Part shown: positions 44,629 through 52,622 of the stretch, one piece after another
Position numbering within the stretch: the stretch's first letter is position 1
Layout: each line of letters begins with the position of its first letter
NCBI GenBank assembly: GCA_002428965.1
Contig: DIYI01000017.1
Coordinates: 248,001 to 312,000 of the forward strand
Direction: 5' to 3'
Source: Jejuia sp. UBA6058
Lineage (GTDB): Bacteria; Bacteroidota; Bacteroidia; Flavobacteriales; Flavobacteriaceae
Length of the DNA: 64,000 nucleotides
Notes under the pieces: generated by a model
The model's input: only the letters and a program-made list of their open reading frames with translations
What the model was told of the DNA's origin: nothing
Databases searched by the model: none
Position numbers and translations under genes: made by a program

Positions 44629-45687
44629 TTAAAGTTTTATTTCTACCCCAGCAATCTCAATAGGCGGTTTAGCCAGCCCATTCATAATATCTGGGGTTTT
44701 GTTATATAACAATTGGATGACACGATGTGGCGCCAACACATATTTTTGTTGAAACACGTCACCCCAATTTTGAAAAATTTGCTTGTTAAAGAAGCTGCCT
44801 TCCTTAAATTCACTTTTTGAAGCTACTTCGGTTACTTTTAACGATACTGCATAAGATTCCAAAGGAATTGTCTTTTTGCTTATGGCTTCTAAAACGGTGT
44901 GGGTCAAGACATTTTCATCTTTGGTAAACATATTGTGCACAGGTCCCAAATCCACACGCTTAATGATTTTTGGAAATACTTTAGGCAGTTTCTTGTCGAT
45001 GGCATAGGCCATTGTATCTAAATTCATATCACGGTCCGCCACATTTTTAAGCACTTCATAAATTTCACTTTTGTAATCATTGATGCGATTACCGTTATAA
45101 TTGAAATACATAAAGCATATAAAAGGTCTGTTTTTTATCACATCATAAAAGCTCCAACTTGTCAATAAATCTGCACCTGAATCTTTTGGCGCACTTACAA
45201 TTTTTCCTTGTACAAAGCGATTAAAAATATATTTCTTGTTTACCGAAGCGTAGTATACAATTGATGCCGCCTGAAACAACCTGCTCTTCTTAACATTTTG
45301 TTTTTTGCGCATCAACGTATCTAAAAATTCCTCTTTTAGCGTTGCAATTGGTGTCAATCTACCTAAATACTCATCCCGAAGTTCTAAATCGTTGAACAAA
45401 TACCTGAATTCCAGATAATTGGGAAATCCAGATTCTGTCAAATCCACCTTCATGTTATCCTCTTCGTCGTACATGTATTTAATGCGCATCGCCTCAATGG
45501 AATACAACAATAAATCGCAATACTGCTTAAACATGGCCACCTCCTCATCATTACAAATTTTTTCGCGTTGCACAGCCACAATCAACTCCTTAAATACAAA
45601 ATCTATCATTTTATGATAAAAGGTGTAATGCGCTTTTGAATCTAAAATTGCAGAATCTAAAGGTGTAACTATTTGGTTAATTGACAT
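44629..45687 (-). CDS. Uncharacterised protein, 352 residues
   Basis: Soluble, mostly helical, with aromatic-rich segments (HYTFYHKMIDFVFKELIVAV; LTSWSFYDVIKNRPFICFMYFNYN). No signal peptide, membrane helix or nucleotide motif. It lies directly upstream of the AAA ATPase gene (67 bases) and follows the coiled-coil gene after 391 bases of repeats. Its constant neighbourhood in this window makes it a candidate AAA partner or structural subunit; nothing in the sequence proves this. Confidence 0.75.
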   Translation of the reverse strand: MSINQIVTPLDSAILDSKAHYTFYHKMIDFVFKELIVAVQREKICNDEEVAMFKQYCDLLLYSIEAMRIKYMYDEEDNMKVDLTESGFPNYLEFRYLFNDLELRDEYLGRLTPIATLKEEFLDTLMRKKQNVKKSRLFQAASIVYYASVNKKYIFNRFVQGKIVSAPKDSGADLLTSWSFYDVIKNRPFICFMYFNYNGNRINDYKSEIYEVLKNVADRDMNLDTMAYAIDKKLPKVFPKIIKRVDLGPVHNMFTKDENVLTHTVLEAISKKTIPLESYAVSLKVTEVASKSEFKEGSFFNKQIFQNWGDVFQQKYVLAPHRVIQLLYNKTPDIMNGLAKPPIEIAGVEIKL

Positions 45688-45754
45688 ATTTCAGTTTTCA
45701 GTAAACAGTCGCAGTTTGCAGTAGCATTGTGCGTCATTAATTTTTCTTTTTTTG

Positions 45755-45830
45755 GCGTTACCACAAGGGTCGGGCTTTCACTACTCGCTCTCTGCGAGGA
45801 GCTCAAACATGCCGTTCAATCCCTAACGCA
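45755..45830 (+). repeat. Dispersed palindromic repeat, copy C
   Basis: GGCGTTACCACAAGGGTCGG at the start, GAGGAGCTC-type central hairpin, and GTTCAATCCCTAACGC at the end. Terminal GGCGTTA/TAACGC complement as in copy B. Same orientation as A and E. Confidence 0.8.
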
Positions 45831-45937
45831 GATTCGGCTAACTTCAAGTGTATTGTTTTTTGTTGGATATTTTAAAAATTGAGTTGACCTTTTTTAACCA
45901 TCACGAACCCTAGGTTAATCTATACGTTTGCAAGTAC

Positions 45938-46028
45938 ACCCGCGTTAGGGATTGCAGTGGTAGCTTTTGCCGAGGCACGCATCGAGGTAAAACTTTTAAC
46001 GGAAAGCCCGACCCGCATGGTAACGCTC
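45938..46028 (-). repeat. Dispersed palindromic repeat, copy D
   Basis: ACACCCGCGTTAGGGATTGC at the start, a central AGCTTTTGCC/GGTAAAACTT-like hairpin, and GAAAGCCCGACCC ... GGTAACGC at the end. Inverted relative to copy C, 107 bases away. Confidence 0.8.
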
Positions 46029-46076
46029 ACTTCTCGATACAATTTGTTCGTTCCTCACAAATCACTCGAAGTGACA
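46028..46076. repeat. Fourth repeat type, imperfect inverted repeat
   Basis: CACTTCTCGATACAA ... ACTCGAAGTGACA: the ends CACTTC-TCGA and TCGA-AGTG pair. It abuts copy D on one side and the stop codon of the coiled-coil gene on the other. Confidence 0.55.
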
Positions 46077-46078
46077 AA

Positions 46079-47428
46079 TTAGCTTAATAAATCGTCGTCG
46101 TTAGCTTCTGGCTTAGGCGCTCCTGCTGGTTCGTCATCGCCTGAAGGCGCATTGGCATCAGCCTTATAATACTCTTCAAAGATTTCCTTCATATCGATAC
46201 CATAACGCTCCGCAAAGTTCTTTTGGATATCCACATCCTTCTCGCGAATTTCTTGTAAAGCTTCTGCATAACTGCTATACACACCTTGCATTACTTTTTC
46301 GTGAACTGGTATATTATCCATCATGTCTTGACGCGCTTTGGCACTTGCAGTGTGCATTGCAGCAAGGGTTTCACCAATGTGCTCATCGGTTTTTACACCC
46401 AAGTGCTCCAAAATAGCAGCAAACTCCTGGTCCGTTCTGGCTTTAAGTGCCACTACGTATCCATCGTAATATTTTAAACGCTCTTCGGTATCACTCTTTA
46501 ATTTAGCGCGATGCGTTTGCAGGTTACTTCTAAGCGATGTGAGTACTTTAATGGTTAAATTATGTTTGTGTACAAAACTATCCTTACTAGCAGCCAAAGT
46601 GGTATAGGCATTCTTTAAACCTTCTAATTCCTCTACTTTTTGCTCAAGTTTAGTTACTTTACCTATAGCTTGTGCGTATTCTGCAGATTGTTTATCAGCA
46701 ATATCCTCAAGTTCCTGTCTAGCTTGTTTTAAAAGTGTATATTGCTCTTCTAATTTGGCTTCAACTTCTTTCTTCTTCTCTAATGCTTTCGTGTGGTTTT
46801 TAGTAGCCTCAACTATCGCGTCTTGTAATTTATCCTCAACCTCCTTAATTTCTACTTCTCTATTTTTAAGGCGTGTTACAGCCGCTTGAGATTTATATGA
46901 CAATTCTTTTAAAAGGGTTTGTACATCAGCATTTTCAATACGCTCTTGGAACATAGCTTTTGCTTTATTATCAGCTGAAGCCCTTACTTTTTCTGCATCT
47001 TTTAGAGCTTGTTCTGCCTTTGCTATTTTGCTTTTACGTCCCCAAAGGTTATTCCACCATGTATCAGGTTTGGCTTTAGCATCATCTAACTCTACTCTTG
47101 CCCTCTCCAATGCTTTTTGAGCATCATCAATTACTTTTTGTTCCGTAGCATTGAGTGATGAAAACTTCTCGAATAAAATACCAACTTCATCTTGATAATC
47201 CGTTAAATCTTTTATGGCGTCTAAAAGCGTTGTTCTATCCTTTTCTGCCATTGTAACAACATCATCCAATGTTGCATTTAATATTTTCTGGCGCATCTCA
47301 GGATCGTCCTCTTGCGACAGTTTAGACTTCATGGTATCAATAGCTTTCCCCCAATTGACATCTACTTTTTCAGTTTTTTCATTGGAATTAGTTTCTAATA
47401 AGTCAAAATCATCAGACATGTTGTGCAT
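46079..47428 (-). CDS. Long coiled-coil protein with acidic tail, 449 residues
   Basis: About residues 85-330 are almost continuous coiled coil (e.g. DAQKALERARVELDDAKAKP, EVEDKLQDAIVEATKNHTKALEKKKEVEAKLEEQ), interrupted by a Trp-rich WWNNLWGRK segment. Small helical domains lie at both ends, and the C-terminus is acidic and disordered (DDEPAGAPKPEANDDDLLS). No membrane helix or signal. The shape recalls TelA-like or filament-forming proteins, without a sequence match I can defend. An alternative ATG lies three codons inward (MSDDFDLL). First gene of the minus-strand locus; divergent from two small membrane proteins. Confidence 0.75.
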   Translation of the reverse strand: MHNMSDDFDLLETNSNEKTEKVDVNWGKAIDTMKSKLSQEDDPEMRQKILNATLDDVVTMAEKDRTTLLDAIKDLTDYQDEVGILFEKFSSLNATEQKVIDDAQKALERARVELDDAKAKPDTWWNNLWGRKSKIAKAEQALKDAEKVRASADNKAKAMFQERIENADVQTLLKELSYKSQAAVTRLKNREVEIKEVEDKLQDAIVEATKNHTKALEKKKEVEAKLEEQYTLLKQARQELEDIADKQSAEYAQAIGKVTKLEQKVEELEGLKNAYTTLAASKDSFVHKHNLTIKVLTSLRSNLQTHRAKLKSDTEERLKYYDGYVVALKARTDQEFAAILEHLGVKTDEHIGETLAAMHTASAKARQDMMDNIPVHEKVMQGVYSSYAEALQEIREKDVDIQKNFAERYGIDMKEIFEEYYKADANAPSGDDEPAGAPKPEANDDDLLS

Positions 47429-47734
47429 AGTGTTTTAGAGTTGAACATTTTAAAGGATAAGCAATTTCGTTAAAAAAGATGACTTTTGAAATTTAAATTA
47501 CTTTAAAATATCTGTATTAAATTATCTTATTTTGTTACAACAAAAGCAGGGTTGGTGTTTCATTCTAAGATTTAATAGCTACTAAAAGTTTTCAGCCACT
47601 ACATGTCGGGAACAACTTTTGAAGAAAAAACCTTAACAAATGTTAATAAAAAACGGTGTTATTTCGATAAAAATTGTTTTTTTACCGATAAAAAGCATTA
47701 TATTTGCGTAGCTATTAACCCAAATTTATTTTAA
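47429..47734. other. Divergent intergenic region
   Basis: 306 bases between the coiled-coil gene and the small membrane protein genes. It contains the plus-strand promoter at 47674-47706, a direct repeat CGATAAAAA on either side of a T-run (47666 and 47686 regions), and otherwise AT-rich sequence without a gene. Confidence 0.5.
47674..47706 (+). promoter_or_regulatory. Promoter of the small membrane protein pair
   Basis: TTG (47674-47676), 22-base spacer, TATATTTG (47699-47706). Start codon 29 bases further on. Confidence 0.6.
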
Positions 47735-47974
47735 ATGCTATTGTTAACCTCTTATTTGAAAATACCTCCGCTGATTATTAGTCAAAGTCAGATTGTGACC
47801 GTACTCTCTATTGTGGTTGTTTTTTTTCTGATTCTTTTAATTTTAGGTGTTAGAAAGTCTTATATTTTGAAAAAGGAGAATGATAAGTTAAGTGAAATAA
47901 AGACTTCTCAAAATGATGAAGAGGAAAAAGTCTATAAAGACTTTAGAGAGGGACATATGTATGATAATAACTAA
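47735..47974 (+). CDS. Single-helix small membrane protein, 79 residues
   Basis: Hydrophobic helix (IVTVLSIVVVFFLILLILGV, about 20-40), then a charged tail (KKENDKLSEIKTSQNDEEEKVYKDFREGH). No family recognised. Good promoter 29 bases upstream; followed after six bases by another small membrane ORF, and the two share a terminator. Confidence 0.7.
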   Translation: MLLLTSYLKIPPLIISQSQIVTVLSIVVVFFLILLILGVRKSYILKKENDKLSEIKTSQNDEEEKVYKDFREGHMYDNN

Positions 47975-47980
47975 ATTTCA

Positions 47981-48151
47981 ATGATTATACTAATCCTCTT
48001 GGTAACTCCTATTTTCGTGCTTCTTTTTCTAATTACTAGAAATATAGAAAAGCAAAGTACACTGTTACGTCAGTTTGATGCTACAAATAAGAGTTTTGAA
48101 AACATTAAAAATTCTGATTTTGTGTTAGGAGATGGCCATATTTACATGTAG
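47981..48151 (+). CDS. Single-helix small membrane protein, 56 residues
   Basis: MIILILLVTPIFVLLFLITRN begins with a membrane helix, followed by a polar tail ending LGDGHIYM. Similar in build to the preceding gene (helix then EK-rich tail, and both tails end with a GH/Y motif: FREGHMYDNN and LGDGHIYM), suggesting related short proteins. ATG lies six bases after the previous stop; terminator 22 bases after its own stop. Function unknown. Confidence 0.6.
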   Translation: MIILILLVTPIFVLLFLITRNIEKQSTLLRQFDATNKSFENIKNSDFVLGDGHIYM

Positions 48152-48172
48152 AAAAGGGACATACATAAACTC

Positions 48173-48208
48173 AAAAAGGCCCACTTTTTTTACAAAGTGG
48201 GCCTTTTT
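48173..48208. terminator. Bidirectional terminator
   Basis: Perfect 15-base stem AAAAAGGCCCACTTT/AAAGTGGGCCTTTTT with a six-base loop between the small membrane genes (+) and ettA (-). Confidence 0.88.
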
Positions 48209-48228
48209 AGTCATACTTAATACCTTCT

Positions 48229-49920
48229 TTACCTAATTAACTTTTTATATTTTATGCGCTTAGGCATCAAATCGCCACCTAACCGTTTTTTCTTATTCTC
48301 TTCATAATCAGAGAAACTACCTTCAAAGAAATACACCTGAGAGTCTCCTTCAAAAGCCAAAATATGTGTACATATTCTATCTAAAAACCAACGGTCGTGA
48401 CTTATGACAACTGCACAACCTGCAAAGTTTTCCAAACCTTCTTCTAAAGCACGTAATGTATTCACATCAAGATCGTTAGTAGGCTCATCTAAAAGTAAAA
48501 CATTACCTTCTTCTTTAAGCGTCATGGCTAAATGGAGTCTGTTACGTTCACCACCTGAAAGCAGTTTTACCTTTTTATTTTGCTCGCTTCCAGAGAAATT
48601 AAATCTACTTAAATAAGCGCGAGAATTCACTTGTTTTCCACCCATCATAACCAATTCCTGCTCATCACTAAAGTTCTGCCAGATTGTTTTTTCAGGATCT
48701 ATATTAGAATGACTTTGATCTACATAAGCTATTTTGGCCGTATCACCAACAATAAATTCTCCTTTATCTGGTGTTTCTTCTACCATTATCATGCGGAAAA
48801 TCGTGGTCTTACCAGCACCATTTGGTCCAATAATGCCAACAATTCCAGCCTGGGGTAGATTGAAATTTAAATCGTCATATAATAGCTTATCTCCATATCC
48901 TTTAGCCACACCGTTAGCTTCTATAACATTAGTACCTAATCGCGGTCCGTTAGGAATATATATCTCCAGCTTCTCATCTAATTGCTTTTGATCTTGACTT
49001 AATAATTTATCGTAATTCTTTAAACGCGCTTTCTGCTTGGTTTGACGTCCTTTTGCACCTTGGCGCACCCATTCCAACTCCCGTTCCAAAGTTTTTTGAC
49101 GTTTAGAAGCTGCTTTTCCTTCTTGTGCCATTCGTTTGGATTTCTGATCTAACCAAGAGGAATAATTGCCTTTCCAAGGAATGCCTTCTCCTCTATCTAG
49201 TTCTAAAATCCATCCTGCAACGTTGTCTAAGAAATAACGATCGTGCGTTACTGCAATTACAGTACCTTTATATTGTGCTAAATGATGTTCTAACCAATGA
49301 ACAGATTCTGCATCTAAGTGGTTGGTAGGTTCATCCAAAAGCAATACATCAGGCTCTTTTAACAACAAACGACATAGTGCTACGCGACGACGCTCACCAC
49401 CAGACAATACTCCTATTTTCTTATCACCATCTGGGGTCCTTAAAGCATCCATAGCAATTTCAAGCTTTGTATCTAGCTCCCATGCATTGGCTGCATCAAT
49501 CTGATCTTGCAATTCTGCTTGACGGTTCATAAGCTTTTCCATCTTATCTGGATCGCTGTAAACTTCTTCTAATCCAAATTGCTCATTAATTTTATTGTAT
49601 TCATCCAGAATAGCAACCGTTTCTGCCGCTCCTTCTTTCACAACTTCTAGCACGGTTTTTTCATCATCTAGAATAGGCTCCTGTTCCAAATAGCCCACAG
49701 AATAATCTTGTGAAAATACCACATCTCCCTGATAATTCTTATCAACACCAGCAATAATCTTTAATAATGTTGATTTTCCAGAACCATTAAGACCTAAAAT
49801 TCCAATTTTGGCTCCATAGAAAAAACTTAGATAAATGTTTTTTAAAACTGGTGTATTTGCACTTTGAAATGTCTTTGTTACACCAGACATTGAGAAGATT
49901 ATTTTCTTATCGTCACTCAT
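48229..49920 (-). CDS. ettA: Energy-dependent translational throttle protein EttA (ABC-F)
   Basis: 563 residues, two ABC domains without membrane segments. Walker A GLNGSGKST and GPNGAGKTT, signatures LSGGERRRVAL and LSGGERNRLHL, Walker B VLLLDEPTNHLD and VLLLDEPTNDLD. Between them lies the P-site tRNA-interaction linker (LDQKSKRMAQEGKAASKRQK), and the C-terminus ends PKRIKYKKLIR as in EttA. It binds the ribosomal E site and couples the first peptide bond to energy charge. Monocistronic. Confidence 0.95.
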   Translation of the reverse strand: MSDDKKIIFSMSGVTKTFQSANTPVLKNIYLSFFYGAKIGILGLNGSGKSTLLKIIAGVDKNYQGDVVFSQDYSVGYLEQEPILDDEKTVLEVVKEGAAETVAILDEYNKINEQFGLEEVYSDPDKMEKLMNRQAELQDQIDAANAWELDTKLEIAMDALRTPDGDKKIGVLSGGERRRVALCRLLLKEPDVLLLDEPTNHLDAESVHWLEHHLAQYKGTVIAVTHDRYFLDNVAGWILELDRGEGIPWKGNYSSWLDQKSKRMAQEGKAASKRQKTLERELEWVRQGAKGRQTKQKARLKNYDKLLSQDQKQLDEKLEIYIPNGPRLGTNVIEANGVAKGYGDKLLYDDLNFNLPQAGIVGIIGPNGAGKTTIFRMIMVEETPDKGEFIVGDTAKIAYVDQSHSNIDPEKTIWQNFSDEQELVMMGGKQVNSRAYLSRFNFSGSEQNKKVKLLSGGERNRLHLAMTLKEEGNVLLLDEPTNDLDVNTLRALEEGLENFAGCAVVISHDRWFLDRICTHILAFEGDSQVYFFEGSFSDYEENKKKRLGGDLMPKRIKYKKLIR

Positions 49921-50011
49921 TTTTTAATTAATAGTCGTTAGTTTTTAATTATTAGAATAACTGGACATAATTAGTAGGATTGCCTACTGCATCTGTCCAC
50001 TGAATAATACT

Positions 50012-50194
50012 TTAAACTCTTCCTTTTAAAGCATTAAATACCCAAGCAATTGCAAAAAAACCAATACCAACAGTTGCAAAGCCCCAACCTGCTACATCAT
50101 CATATCTGTAGGCTCCCATTAAAATTAAAACAACGCCCATTATAATCATTAAAATTGTTGCCCATGCCAAAACTGTATTTTTATTCATCGCCAT
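50012..50194 (-). CDS. CAL67264-type small membrane protein
   Basis: 60 residues, two membrane helices (TVLAWATILMIIMGVVLILMG and WGFATVGIGFFAIAWVF) joined by YRYDDVAG. I recognise the arrangement and the NALKGRV ending as the CAL67264 family of Flavobacteriia. Function unknown. Either of two closely spaced ATGs (50194 or 50188) may initiate. 91 bases downstream of ettA's start on the same strand. Confidence 0.8.
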   Translation of the reverse strand: MAMNKNTVLAWATILMIIMGVVLILMGAYRYDDVAGWGFATVGIGFFAIAWVFNALKGRV

Positions 50195-50296
50195 TATCTT
50201 TTCTTTTTATTGGTTAGTCGAACGACAAATATCGCATTTTTAGTTAAAACCTTTAACTACCAAAAATAATAATTAGAAATAAATACAAATGGCAAC

Positions 50297-50338
50297 AAAA
50301 AAGCCTATTGTATCTGAGTACATAGATACAATAGGCTA
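50297..50338 (-). terminator. Terminator of the OmpA-family gene
   Basis: Perfect 14-base stem AGCCTATTGTATCT/AGATACAATAGGCT followed on the minus strand by six T. One of the strongest hairpins in the window. Confidence 0.88.
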
Positions 50339-50360
50339 CTAGTTTAAAGTATTAGCTTTT

Positions 50361-51539
50361 TTAGTTAGTTTTTACTTTGAATTCTGATCGTCTGTTTTCT
50401 TTGTGTTTCACTTCAGAACATTTAGTGTTATCATCACACTCATTGGTCAATTGTTCTTCTCCATAGCCGTCTCCAGTAATTCTTTCCCTTGCAATTCCAT
50501 TTTTAATGAGATACTCTACGGTAGTTTCGAAACGTTCTTGAGAAAGCCTTTTATTGTAAGTTGCACTACCGCGTGAGTCTGTATGTGCTCTAATATCTAT
50601 AGTTACATCAGGATACTTTCTCAATATACTCAACCATTTTTCAAGAACAGTTTTTGATGCATTACTAAGGCCTGATGAATCAAAACTGAAGTATAATTTC
50701 TCTAAACCTTGAATATCCTCGTTTATCGCAGCTATTTTCTTTTGTTTAGCAGCCTCTTTGTCCTTCTCTATTTGTTCAAGTCTTTTTCTTTCAGCCTCTT
50801 CTTTTTGCTTTTGAGCTATCATCTCCTGCTCAACCTTTGCTTTAGCTGCTAATTTAATAGAGTCACTTACCCTTATTTTCTCTTGTTCTAATTGATTTAT
50901 TAGTTCTAGTTTTTCTCTTCCCTTTTTAGTAAGATCCTTCTTTTCTGAAAATCTAAAAACAACTCCCACAACATGTTGTATATAATTGGTCGCTGTGCCA
51001 TCCATAGACCATTTACCCGAACTATTAATATCTAAACCAATATTATCGTTAAACCAAGTTCTAAAACCTAATACACCATTCCACGTACCTCTAGATAGGT
51101 TATTTGCATCGGTATAACCTGCGCCAACTCCAATATAAGGATCAAACCACCCTGTTTCGCCTAAAACTTTATTAAGGTCGTAACTCAATCTGGCATCCAG
51201 AGACCAAAAATCAACATAGTTAGAAAGTAACAATCCATCTACTTTTTTACCCTCTTTATATTTCATGTAGGCACCAATAGCTTCAATACCAAGGCCATTT
51301 TTAAAATACTTACCAATACTTATTCTACTTGGGTAAGATAAAGCGTGCCAAGATTTATCAATATCTAAAACAGCATCAAAAACATCACCAGAGTCATCAA
51401 TAAAATGATAACCAATACCAAACATCCATGAACTAACCACGGTGGAATCCTTTTTGGTTAATAGAGGTTCTTGACTAAAAAGTGAAATAGAAGTAAATAG
51501 AAGAAATAATGGTATAATACCATTTTTAAGCGTTTTCAT
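50361..51539 (-). CDS. OmpA-family outer-membrane protein
   Basis: 392 residues: signal peptide (MKTLKNGIIPLFLLFTSISLFSQ), an eight-strand barrel (about 25-210, with WFDPYIGVGAGYTDAN), a coiled coil (about 225-280, EEAERKRLEQIEKDKEAAKQ), and a C-terminal OmpA/peptidoglycan-binding domain (DIRAHTDSRGSATYNKRLSQ ... HKENRRSEFKV). It ties the outer membrane to peptidoglycan. The central long coiled coil is an uncommon spacer, extending the reach of the OmpA domain. Monocistronic. Confidence 0.92.
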   Translation of the reverse strand: MKTLKNGIIPLFLLFTSISLFSQEPLLTKKDSTVVSSWMFGIGYHFIDDSGDVFDAVLDIDKSWHALSYPSRISIGKYFKNGLGIEAIGAYMKYKEGKKVDGLLLSNYVDFWSLDARLSYDLNKVLGETGWFDPYIGVGAGYTDANNLSRGTWNGVLGFRTWFNDNIGLDINSSGKWSMDGTATNYIQHVVGVVFRFSEKKDLTKKGREKLELINQLEQEKIRVSDSIKLAAKAKVEQEMIAQKQKEEAERKRLEQIEKDKEAAKQKKIAAINEDIQGLEKLYFSFDSSGLSNASKTVLEKWLSILRKYPDVTIDIRAHTDSRGSATYNKRLSQERFETTVEYLIKNGIARERITGDGYGEEQLTNECDDNTKCSEVKHKENRRSEFKVKTN

Positions 51540-51715
51540 TTTAATAGATTTGGGTTTCTAAGAACAAATTTCTGTTGAAAAAAGAATTTGTAATAAAAAA
51601 AACTTCAATCTCTATTTTTTAATCGACCAATGGATTTTGCCTTGTAAAAACAGGTCATTTTTAACGACCAACTGCAATAAAATTTCATTTTCCCTCCTAA
51701 AAATTCATTTTAATT

Positions 51716-51740
51716 AAAAAGCACCCCGAATAGGGTGCTC
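51716..51740 (-). terminator. Terminator of the first pirin gene
   Basis: Stem AGCACCC/GGGTGCT, six-base loop, followed on the minus strand by TTTTTAATT. Confidence 0.7.
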
Positions 51741-51764
51741 TTCGCTATTAATCAAAATAACCTA

Positions 51765-52481
51765 CTAGTTCATAGGAACTTCAATCACAATAATTTCGGA
51801 ATTGTCCTTAGCCGAAATTTCCAAATCATCAACATCCCAAACACCTATAGCATCACGCCTACTTAAGGTGTTCCCAGAAACCTCAACCTCGCCATCAGTA
51901 ACAAATACATAAAATCCATTACCTGACGATTTTGGATTCAATTTCAAAGAATTATCTTCCTCTAATTCTGACCTGTATATATACGCCTGTTGACTAATCG
52001 GTAATGCATCTCCTTCCAACTTATCCTTAGGTGCAACCACTGTTTGCAATTTATTTTGTCGTTCTGTAACGTCAAATTTGCGTTGCTCATAATTAGGCTT
52101 TACACCCAATTCCTCAGGGATAATCCAAAGTTGTAAAAAATTAACCTCCTCTGTAGTACTATCATTAAATTCAGAATGTGTTAACCCTTTGCCTGCACTC
52201 ATTACCTGCACCTCTCCAACTTCAATTGCACGCTTATTTCCCATACTATCCTTATGTGATAAAGCTCCTTTTAAAGGAATAGAAATAATCTCCATGTTTT
52301 GGTGCGGGTGCGTGCCAAAGCCCATTGTTGGTTGTACCAAATCGTCATTCAACACACGTAATTTTCCAAAATTCATTCGCTCTGGGTCTTGATAACCCCC
52401 GAAACTAAATGTGTGGTGCGACTTTAACCATCCGTGATTTGCAAATCCTCTCGAATCTGCTTTGTGAATTACTGTTTTCAT
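51765..52481 (-). CDS. Pirin family protein, first copy
   Basis: 238 residues from ATG 52481 (MKTVIHKADSRGFANHGWLKS). Bicupin with the iron-ligand motif THPHQNMEIISI and HSEFNDS, as in YhhW-type pirins that show quercetinase activity. The frame is open upstream to 52547, but that part lies inside repeat copy E and is not considered coding. The second pirin gene lies upstream on the same strand. Confidence 0.88.
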   Translation of the reverse strand: MKTVIHKADSRGFANHGWLKSHHTFSFGGYQDPERMNFGKLRVLNDDLVQPTMGFGTHPHQNMEIISIPLKGALSHKDSMGNKRAIEVGEVQVMSAGKGLTHSEFNDSTTEEVNFLQLWIIPEELGVKPNYEQRKFDVTERQNKLQTVVAPKDKLEGDALPISQQAYIYRSELEEDNSLKLNPKSSGNGFYVFVTDGEVEVSGNTLSRRDAIGVWDVDDLEISAKDNSEIIVIEVPMN

Positions 52482-52512
52482 AATTTCTCTTTTTTTCTTG
52501 TTAATATTTAGG

Positions 52513-52599
52513 CTGTACCCACAAGGGGTCGGGCTTTCACTACTCAATCCCTCCTACGTCGGGGATTTCAAACATACCGTTCAATCCCTAACGCGCCAC
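52513..52599 (+). repeat. Dispersed palindromic repeat, copy E
   Basis: Begins GTACCCACAAGGGGTCGGGC and ends TTCAATCCCTAACGCG; central hairpin AATCCCTCCTACGTCGGGGATT, nearly the same as copy B. It lies between the two pirin genes. Confidence 0.8.
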
Positions 52600-52622
52600 T
52601 GTTATGTGCTTACTCTTATACA

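Larger units (their letters stand above)
45688..46078. other. Intergenic region packed with repeats
   Basis: 391 bases: CAGT-rich tract (45691-45726), repeat copy C (45755-45830), about 100 bases of unique sequence, repeat copy D in inverted orientation (45938-46028), and a fourth repeat type (46028-46076). No reading frame I would support. Confidence 0.7.

Noticed and set aside
46079..47428. Coiled-coil protein as a TelA (tellurite/toxic anion resistance) homologue
   Set aside because: Only the general coiled-coil shape agrees; no TelA or Ter-gene motif seen in it or its neighbours.
52482..52547. Longer first pirin beginning at 52547
   Set aside because: The extra codons lie in repeat copy E; the conserved MKTVIHKADSRG start is at 52481.
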